This document shows, piece after piece, positions 6,228 to 10,691 of a DNA stretch of 10,691 nt. Below the pieces are notes generated by a model that saw only the letters and a program-made list of their open reading frames with translations, was not told the DNA's origin and made no database searches. The stretch comes from Thiosulfativibrio sp964387695. GTDB lineage: Bacteria; Pseudomonadota; Gammaproteobacteria; Thiomicrospirales; Thiomicrospiraceae. The translations under genes were made by a program, and so were the position numbers. The stretch spans positions 1-10,691 of the forward strand of contig CAYLXI010000053.1 of the NCBI GenBank assembly GCA_964387695.1, written 5' to 3'. Within the stretch, counting starts at the first letter, position 1. Each line of letters opens with the position of its first letter.

Positions 6228-6866
6228 ATGTCGATTCAACCTATTTCTGAAGGATTCAACCCTTATCAAAAACTACCATCTACAGAGCTACCTTCCGAAA
6301 AATTGCAAGACAAACCTATAGACAGCACATCAAATAATATCATCCAAAGCCAAGCAGATATTAAAATATCTCAACAAGCCAGTATTGTTGAACATTTATT
6401 TGGAGACCCTAATAAAACCATAGAAAATTCTTCAAAAATAACTTTTCAGGCAGCCATTGATAAACTCAATGAGCATTTACAAGAAAGCTTAGGTGAATTT
6501 GCCATTTCAGAAGAAAACCTTAAAAGCCAAGGTGGAATGGAGTATTGGACTCCCGAAAACACTGCTGCAAGAATTGTAACCAGCTCAACTGCATTTTTGG
6601 CAGGCTTTCAGCAAGCTAACCCTGAGTTAGCAGGCGAGGAATTAATGGATAGATTTATAGAAGTTGTTGGCAGTGGATTACAAAAAGGGTTTGATGAGGC
6701 GCAAGGTATTCTAGGTGATGCAGAGGTTTTTAGCGGAAAAATTGAAGAAAACTTTGCCAAAACAGTAGATTTGGTGCAAAAAGGATTAGAAGAATTTAAG
6801 AATCATTATCTAGATAACGCATCTAAGACTGATGATCCTATCGTGGATTCTCCCAAAACCAGCTAA
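6228..6866 (+). CDS. DUF5610-domain protein, probable sigma-28 regulon member
   Basis: The 212-residue product has no signal peptide, membrane segment or cysteine. The first 65 or so residues are polar, Ser/Gln/Pro-rich and probably disordered. From about 70 to 195 it is helical and matches what I recall of DUF5610: WTPENTAARIVTSSTAFLAGF (107-127), ANPELAGEELMDRFIEVVGSG (130-150), then FDEAQGILGDAEVFSGKIEENFAKTVDLVQKGLEEF. The molecular role of this family is not known to me. AAGGAAG lies a few bases before the ATG, which fixes the start. A sigma-28-type promoter sits upstream and the fliDST operon lies just downstream in the opposite direction. Together these suggest a late flagellar or motility-linked role, possibly as an exported or filament-associated factor or a chaperone-like protein. 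That role is inference. A perfect 15-bp hairpin follows the stop. Confidence 0.82.
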   Translation: MSIQPISEGFNPYQKLPSTELPSEKLQDKPIDSTSNNIIQSQADIKISQQASIVEHLFGDPNKTIENSSKITFQAAIDKLNEHLQESLGEFAISEENLKSQGGMEYWTPENTAARIVTSSTAFLAGFQQANPELAGEELMDRFIEVVGSGLQKGFDEAQGILGDAEVFSGKIEENFAKTVDLVQKGLEEFKNHYLDNASKTDDPIVDSPKTS

Positions 6867-6871
6867 CACAA

Positions 6872-6910
6872 TGTTTGCATTATTTAGAATGGTAATAAAT
6901 AATGCAAACA
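6872..6910. terminator. Perfect 15-bp hairpin after the DUF5610 gene
   Basis: Positions 6872-6886 and 6896-6910 pair over all 15 bases around a 9-nt loop, starting 5 nt after the DUF5610 stop. The stem is AT-rich and the following CTTTATTCTA is only a weak U-tract. It may act as a terminator or mRNA 3' protector. It lies between converging genes (the DUF5610 gene and fliT) and could serve both. Confidence 0.5.
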
Positions 6911-6922
6911 CTTTATTCTAAT

Positions 6923-7002
6923 CCCAAACTAGAAACTAGATATAAAGTGCTAGAGATTGAGGGCTTGGTGCTATATGCCAGCTTCTAAGTAGGGACTTGG
7001 GC
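6923..7002. repeat. Dispersed repeat, copy 5: inverted pair overlapping the fliT 3' end
   Basis: The left arm begins CCCAAACTAGAAACTAGATA. The right arm, read on the minus strand from 7002, begins GCCCAAGTCCCTACTTAGAA and continues into GCTGGCATATAGCA. The arms are imperfect complements, with GTGCTA-like sequence near the middle. The right arm overlaps the last 17 nt of fliT (6985-7001), supplying its stop codon. The remainder fills the gap to the DUF5610 hairpin. Confidence 0.78.
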
Positions 7003-7287
7003 TAGATAACTTTTAACTTGGTTAAACAGTTTTAACTCCGATTGATGCTTACCTAAAACCGCTTGTTGCTCATCCAAAAGGCAGGATTGAATTTTATCAT
7101 TGTCTAACAACAACTGCGGAATAATACTTTCTAAATCATTTTTATACAATGATAACCCCTGCTTAACTTGTTCTTGCCAAAGAAGGTCTAATTGACTTAG
7201 CCTTTCCCAGTCTCCTTGTTGGGCTGCGACTAACATATTTTGAGAATCAGCCAACAATTTAACTTTTAAAATCTCTATTTTTAACAC
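6985..7287 (-). CDS. fliT: FliT-like flagellar export chaperone
   Basis: This 100-residue, mostly helical, acidic-to-neutral protein (for example WERLSQLDLLWQEQVKQGL) follows fliD and fliS in the order typical of gammaproteobacterial late flagellar operons. FliT binds the cap protein FliD and delivers it to the export gate; in enterics it also inhibits FlhDC. FliT sequences diverge strongly, so the call rests on position, size and helical character more than on motifs. The start is GTG (7287-7285), directly abutting the fliS stop, which points to translational coupling. The last residues AQVPT and the stop TAG are encoded by the arm of dispersed repeat copy 5, so the C-terminus may have been reshaped by that insertion. 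The length remains within the family range. Confidence 0.72.
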   Translation of the reverse strand: MLKIEILKVKLLADSQNMLVAAQQGDWERLSQLDLLWQEQVKQGLSLYKNDLESIIPQLLLDNDKIQSCLLDEQQAVLGKHQSELKLFNQVKSYLAQVPT

Positions 7288-7719
7288 TTAGGCACTCATT
7301 TTTTCTATTTGTTCTCGAGATACTCGCTTCATGTTTTCAGGCATACTTTTCCAAGCTTCAGATACTTCCTTTAATAAATCTATGACCTCTTCAATAAGTT
7401 TTGCGTCATTTTTACTGGAGGATTCAAATGTTTTTCGATAACAATAGTCATATAAACTATATAAATTATCAGAGACTTCCCCTCTGCTCATATCCAAGCC
7501 ATCTTTTAATGCCGCTATAATAGAAAGAGCTTTATTAAGATGCTCTGATTTTTTTTCATAATTTTTTTGATCAATAAAGAGCTTCCCCAAATTTAGATTT
7601 TTTAATGCACCTTCATATAGCATTTCAATTAATTTATGGGGGGAAGCTTCTGACACGGAAGTTTCTACAAAATTAGAAGCATACTGCTGTGCAAATTGTT
7701 TTTTTAGTGCCATATTCAT
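7288..7719 (-). CDS. fliS: Flagellar export chaperone FliS
   Basis: FliS binds newly made flagellin in the cytoplasm, prevents its polymerisation and delivers it to the flagellar export apparatus. The 143-residue product shows the family's helical bundle and core signatures: QQYASNFVETSVSEASPHKLIEML near residues 11-34, YEGALKNLNLGKLFID (35-50), then the KSEHLNKALSIIAALKDGLD region (about 57-76) and GEVSDNLYSLYDYC (80-93). The length is normal to slightly long. It starts 12 nt after the fliD stop, with a GGGTGA-type ribosome-binding site overlapping that stop; MALKK two codons later is an alternative start. FliT follows with no gap. It probably shares the sigma-28 promoter upstream of fliD. 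Confidence 0.93.
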   Translation of the reverse strand: MNMALKKQFAQQYASNFVETSVSEASPHKLIEMLYEGALKNLNLGKLFIDQKNYEKKSEHLNKALSIIAALKDGLDMSRGEVSDNLYSLYDYCYRKTFESSSKNDAKLIEEVIDLLKEVSEAWKSMPENMKRVSREQIEKMSA

Positions 7720-7731
7720 TTTATATCACCC

Positions 7732-10080
7732 TTAGTTTCTTGGAGGATTAAACTGTGCCGTCAATTGGTCTCTAGTTGCTTGCGCACTTGCCATAATGGA
7801 CTGTAATACAGCAAACTGCATTCTGTACCTCATTTCTTGCTTTTCAAATCTTAAATCTAATCTCTCATTTCTCTCTTCAAATTCTTTATTTCTAGAAGAC
7901 AATGAATCTATTCTTTGACTAACGATTCCCGTGTCTTCCTCAAAAAATGCTTTAATCGTATCACTTAATTTGCTAGCAAAACCCTGAGAATAACTTAAAT
8001 CTCCTCTTGCACCTAAAGCTCCGCCTATCACTTCAAACTGTAAACCTCGTGCATCAGCAATAATACCCCCTGAAATGGCGGCAAAATCACTTATCTTAAC
8101 AATTCTGCCATCCTCAGATGAAGCATAAGCACCAATATTTAAAGTTCCGCCATTAGTTGTCAAAGTACCATCTACATTCAAGCCTGTATCCAGTAAATCC
8201 GCATTAAATCCAGCGTTATCAAAATGACTAAAATTTGTTATCTCAACATTAGAAAGTGCTCCAAATCTACTAGAAGTAATCTCAATAGCTCCAGCATTTA
8301 CCGACACACTAATAGCTGCTCCCGCTGTTTTTACATCAGAGTTGGCATTTATGCTACTAGATATTCTTTCTGCCAACTCAGACTGAGTATAGAGACCCTG
8401 TGCAATAGAAACATTTGAAGAAACCGAACCATCGACAACAATGTTAAAACTGGCTGGTGCGGCAGATAAGTCAATCAAACCTTCTCCTGCATAAGACCCC
8501 AAGCTAAAACCTTGATTAGATAGCCCTGAGATGTCTGTCATTACAAGACTACCCTCCCCTGCAGCTGCTGTTAATTCATAACGAGACTGTGAAGCATCAT
8601 ACGAAAAAGAAACTATGCCTGCCCCGACAACAACATCTATTTGAGCTTGAATTGATGCGGATAAATCATCCTTGGTTGCATAAGAGCCTGCCAAAGCATT
8701 TAAATTAATGGACTGCACAGCTCCGCCACCTATACTAAGATTAAACGATGCTCCTGAACCTAGAATAAGTGCATTTTGACTATTAACAATCCTGTCCCCA
8801 GCAACCCGTTCATCTGTTGTAACCGTAGTAGCTCCGCCAGAAACTGTGGCTCTTTCTGCCAACTGGGTAATATCTAAGGAATAATTTCCTGCCATGGTTC
8901 TATCAGATCCTGCCAAAAAATTAATTAAAGGGTCATTGGAGTTGCCCCCTTTTGCAAATAAATTAGACACTGAATGCATATCCGTATTTATAACATTTTG
9001 CAATTTAGCACTATCTAGCTCCATTTCTCCTGTTCTACCAAAACTAATACCAACCATTGATAGTGAATTAATATTGCCAGAAAGTTCAGTAATCACCCCT
9101 GACATACTCCCTTGAATCTCTGCTCTAACAGACCTCAACATGCTACTACCCGCTAAATCCCCATAAAAAGAAAATTCTTCTGATTCACGTTCTTGCTGGC
9201 TTAAATGGCTGGTATCGTGCTTGCTTAATTCACTTAGAATTGTTCCTAGCTGATTATAGACATTTACAAAATTAGTAATTGTGTCCATTACCGCTTGACT
9301 ATCTTGACCTACTTTAATTGCTTTAGGATTGCCAACATCGACTGAATTTAAATTAAATGTCATTCCATTAATAACATTGTCAAAGGTATTGGTACTACTG
9401 GTTACGGTAAGACCATTTAAAACCATAACCGCATCTTGTCCAGATGAAGTTGTTGTTAAACCACCTACATCAAAATCACTCAAGCCAGAAACGCTCATTT
9501 CAGAGGCACTTCCAGACTCTTTAGAAGAAAACATCATTTGAAAACTGCCACCATTATTAATAATAGAAGCTACTATTCCATAGTCTCCATTATTTATGAT
9601 TTTTTGAATACCTTCTAAAGTATTATTGGAGGAATCGACAACAATAGATTTAGTTTGCCCCGCCATAGTAATATCGAGGGTTCCGCTGGAAACCGTTGCT
9701 GAAGGTGAAGAAAAAGTTTTGTTGGCAACCAAAGTATGGGCTTGTGCTAATTGTCGCGACTCAACCTGATAATTTGCTACCGCTGAATGACTTGAGGCAA
9801 CAACAGAAACCACGGACTCTGCCGATGATGTGGCTGTTTTATTGCTAAATAAGGCTGGAGAGGTTAAATCTGTTAAATGCGTTTTAAATGCCGTTAGGTT
9901 TCCTTTTAAAAACTTTAAGGCATCTAACTCAACATTTGTTCTTTCTTGATTTCTTTCAAGAATAGCACGAGGCCCGGCAACATTTGCCTCTGCCATTATT
10001 TTAGACATGTTACCGATATCAAACGAGCTTCCTGTTAAGCTTGTTAACAGTGTTGTCCCTATCTCTCTTGTCGTTGTCAT
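7732..10080 (-). CDS. fliD: Flagellar filament cap protein FliD, unusually long
   Basis: FliD caps the growing filament outside the cell and guides insertion of flagellin. From the ATG at 10080 it has 782 residues, against roughly 450-500 in many bacteria. The FliD_N region is at about 15-115 (SSFDIGNMSKIMAEAN onward), with the YQVESRQLAQAHTLV strand typical of cap proteins. FliD_C begins near 215, with GDLAGSSMLRSVRAEI (308-322) and GEMELDSAKLQNVI (351-364). The C-terminal coil (about 700-775) includes RIDSLSSRNKEFEERNERLD. Between them is an insert of about 300 residues (378-690) with two similar segments starting ASFNLSIGGG (444) and ASFNIVVDGS (543). I see no cysteine or tryptophan, as is common in axial proteins. 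GGAG eight bases before 10080 and MTTTREIG favour this start over an in-frame ATG at 10119. Confidence 0.94.
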   Translation of the reverse strand: MTTTREIGTTLLTSLTGSSFDIGNMSKIMAEANVAGPRAILERNQERTNVELDALKFLKGNLTAFKTHLTDLTSPALFSNKTATSSAESVVSVVASSHSAVANYQVESRQLAQAHTLVANKTFSSPSATVSSGTLDITMAGQTKSIVVDSSNNTLEGIQKIINNGDYGIVASIINNGGSFQMMFSSKESGSASEMSVSGLSDFDVGGLTTTSSGQDAVMVLNGLTVTSSTNTFDNVINGMTFNLNSVDVGNPKAIKVGQDSQAVMDTITNFVNVYNQLGTILSELSKHDTSHLSQQERESEEFSFYGDLAGSSMLRSVRAEIQGSMSGVITELSGNINSLSMVGISFGRTGEMELDSAKLQNVINTDMHSVSNLFAKGGNSNDPLINFLAGSDRTMAGNYSLDITQLAERATVSGGATTVTTDERVAGDRIVNSQNALILGSGASFNLSIGGGAVQSINLNALAGSYATKDDLSASIQAQIDVVVGAGIVSFSYDASQSRYELTAAAGEGSLVMTDISGLSNQGFSLGSYAGEGLIDLSAAPASFNIVVDGSVSSNVSIAQGLYTQSELAERISSSINANSDVKTAGAAISVSVNAGAIEITSSRFGALSNVEITNFSHFDNAGFNADLLDTGLNVDGTLTTNGGTLNIGAYASSEDGRIVKISDFAAISGGIIADARGLQFEVIGGALGARGDLSYSQGFASKLSDTIKAFFEEDTGIVSQRIDSLSSRNKEFEERNERLDLRFEKQEMRYRMQFAVLQSIMASAQATRDQLTAQFNPPRN

Positions 10081-10174
10081 ATTTTTTTCTCCAAAGAAAA
10101 CAGACATAACTCTAAACATTTAAAGCTAGCTAAATCTATGCCAAAACTATAAAAAATTTTAACCAAAAAAACTT

Positions 10175-10203
10175 AAACCTAAATCCTTATTTAGCTATAT
10201 ACA
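10175..10203 (+). repeat. Dispersed repeat, copy 6 (single arm) next to the fliD promoter
   Basis: AAACCTAAATCCTTATTTAG followed by CTATATAC matches the family arm with a shortened tail. It abuts the -10 box of the fliD sigma-28 promoter at 10204, so the predicted start site falls inside it and the repeat forms the beginning of the fliDST leader. The rest of the gap, 10081-10174, is AT-rich and shows nothing else I can name. Confidence 0.65.
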
Positions 10204-10230
10204 TTATCGGCTTAAAGACACCATTCTTTA
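10204..10230 (-). promoter_or_regulatory. Sigma-28 (FliA) promoter of fliDST
   Basis: On the minus strand, TAAAGAAT (10230-10223), an 11-nt spacer, and GCCGATAA (10211-10204) match the sigma-28 consensus. The -10 octamer is perfect and the spacing exact; the -35 matches six of eight. It lies between the flaG terminator and fliD, giving a leader of about 115 nt. This is the strongest promoter call in the window. Confidence 0.88.
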
Positions 10231-10241
10231 ACACCAAAAAC

Positions 10242-10264
10242 AAAAAAAGCGGCTAAAAAGCCGC
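10242..10264 (-). terminator. Rho-independent terminator after flaG
   Basis: On the minus strand, GCGGCT and AGCCGC (10264-10259 and 10254-10249) pair in a 6-bp G+C-rich stem around a TTTT loop, followed by seven T (10248-10242). It ends transcripts arriving from flaG just before the fliD promoter, separating the two units. Confidence 0.88.
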
Positions 10265-10318
10265 CAACACACAAGGGAACTGGTTTTAGGCTTATAAAAA
10301 GCCCTTATAAAAACACTC

Positions 10319-10354
10319 GACCCAAATATCTACCTAGAAAAATGACATATATCC
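10319..10354 (+). repeat. Dispersed repeat, copy 7 (single arm)
   Basis: GACCCAAATATCTACCTAGA followed by AAAATGACATATATCC matches the family arm; the ATGACATATA tail is shared with copy 3. It lies in the 3' untranslated region of flaG, before its terminator. Nearby, GGCTT (10289-10293) and AAGCC (10299-10303) form a small stem without a T-run, and a 10-nt CTTATAAAAA is repeated at 10291 and 10304. Confidence 0.7.
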
Positions 10355-10418
10355 ATCAACATTTTCTAAGAGGATAATTTAGGATCAAAAATTATTTATC
10401 AAAAATTAAATTTACTAG

Positions 10419-10691
10419 CTATATAATTCCATTTATTAAGCTTCCTGTCAACCCTTCTTTTCCTTTAGGCATATCTTGGTTAACCATTTCAAGATAACTT
10501 CGGATGTTTTCCATCATTTTCAAAGCTTCCTCATTAGGAAGCTGCCTAATGACTTCATTAGTTTCCCTATCAACAACCTTAATAACAGAGCTGCTGGTTG
10601 TATCATCTATAAAAAAAGAAAGGTTTTTTCCAGAGGCTTCAAAAGCATTATTAACCAGCTTAACTTGGCTTTCTAGCACTTCATAAAACGC
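10419..10691 (-). CDS. flaG: FlaG-family flagellar protein (5' end outside the window)
   Basis: The visible 90 or so residues carry the FlaG core: NLSFFIDDTTSSSVIKVVDRETNEVIRQLPNEEALKMMENI, matching the F-x-V/I-D-D ... V-V-D-x-x-T-x-E-V-I-R-Q-x-P pattern. FlaG proteins influence filament length or integrity in several polar-flagellated bacteria; their mechanism is not well defined. The gene precedes fliD on the same strand, as is common. The frame is open to the window edge (GCG TTT TAT GAA before an internal GTG at 10679), and typical FlaG proteins have another 20-50 residues at the N-terminus, so the gene most likely continues beyond the window. It ends at TAG and is followed by a 154-nt stretch with a repeat arm and then a terminator. 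Confidence 0.85.
   Translation of the reverse strand, partial: AFYEVLESQVKLVNNAFEASGKNLSFFIDDTTSSSVIKVVDRETNEVIRQLPNEEALKMMENIRSYLEMVNQDMPKGKEGLTGSLINGII

Noticed and set aside
8224..9541. Three open frames of 64-73 codons on the + strand (8224-8418, 8894-9115, 9329-9541)
   Set aside because: All are antisense within fliD, with low-complexity translations and no start signals; shadows of fliD.
10081..10119. Thirteen-residue N-terminal extension of FliD from an ATG at 10119
   Set aside because: The ATG at 10080 has a clear GGAG at the right distance and gives a typical FliD N-terminus; the extension overlaps that ribosome-binding site.
99..10354. CRISPR-like interpretation of the repeated arms
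   Set aside because: Copies are kilobases apart, degenerate and in separate intergenic gaps; there are no spacers of regular size and no cas genes.
10476..10686. Two overlapping open frames of 60-66 codons on the + strand
   Set aside because: Both are antisense to the conserved FlaG core.

Overview
This AT-rich window looks like a chromosomal segment from a flagellated gram-negative bacterium, most likely a gammaproteobacterium. The reasons are the prfB-lysS pair with an E. coli-like RF2 frameshift site, a signal-peptide beta-barrel protein, a DUF5610-type protein, and a flaG-fliD-fliS-fliT cluster with sigma-28 (FliA) promoters. Assignment below class is guesswork; the gene mix would fit a Thiotrichales/Piscirickettsiaceae-like lineage, but nothing here proves it. 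No tRNA, rRNA, CRISPR array, transposase or defence gene was seen.

Layout. Positions 1-1273: a predicted outer-membrane beta-barrel protein (+) with an extended -10 promoter, bracketed by a 15-nt imperfect inverted repeat. 1274-2626: a periplasmic S41 C-terminal processing peptidase (-). 2894-3202: a small ArsR-type regulator (+), whose reading frame runs upstream through a hairpin-forming repeat but whose real start is probably internal. 3295-6036: prfB followed by lysS (-), with prfB read through a programmed +1 frameshift. 6228-6866: a DUF5610-family gene (+) behind a sigma-28 promoter. 6985-10691: the late flagellar genes fliT, fliS, fliD and a partial flaG (all -), with a terminator after flaG and a new sigma-28 promoter before fliDST.

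How they work together. FliD is the filament cap, FliS and FliT are export chaperones for flagellin and FliD, and FlaG is a filament-associated protein, so the right third is a standard late flagellar module. The sigma-28 promoter of the DUF5610 gene suggests it belongs to the same regulon. RF2 and LysRS form a translation operon. The peptidase, the ArsR regulator and the outer-membrane protein have no evident shared pathway.

The most notable unexplained structure is a dispersed repeat, with core CCCAAATCCYTACTTAGAA followed by a TGGATATA-like tail. It occurs about seven or eight times, in most of the intergenic gaps, as single arms or as inverted pairs forming long hairpins. One copy supplies the stop codon and last residues of fliT, one starts at the -10 box of the fliD promoter, and one lies in the probable leader of the ArsR gene. 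FliD is also unusually large (782 residues), with an insert of about 300 residues that appears to hold two related domains.
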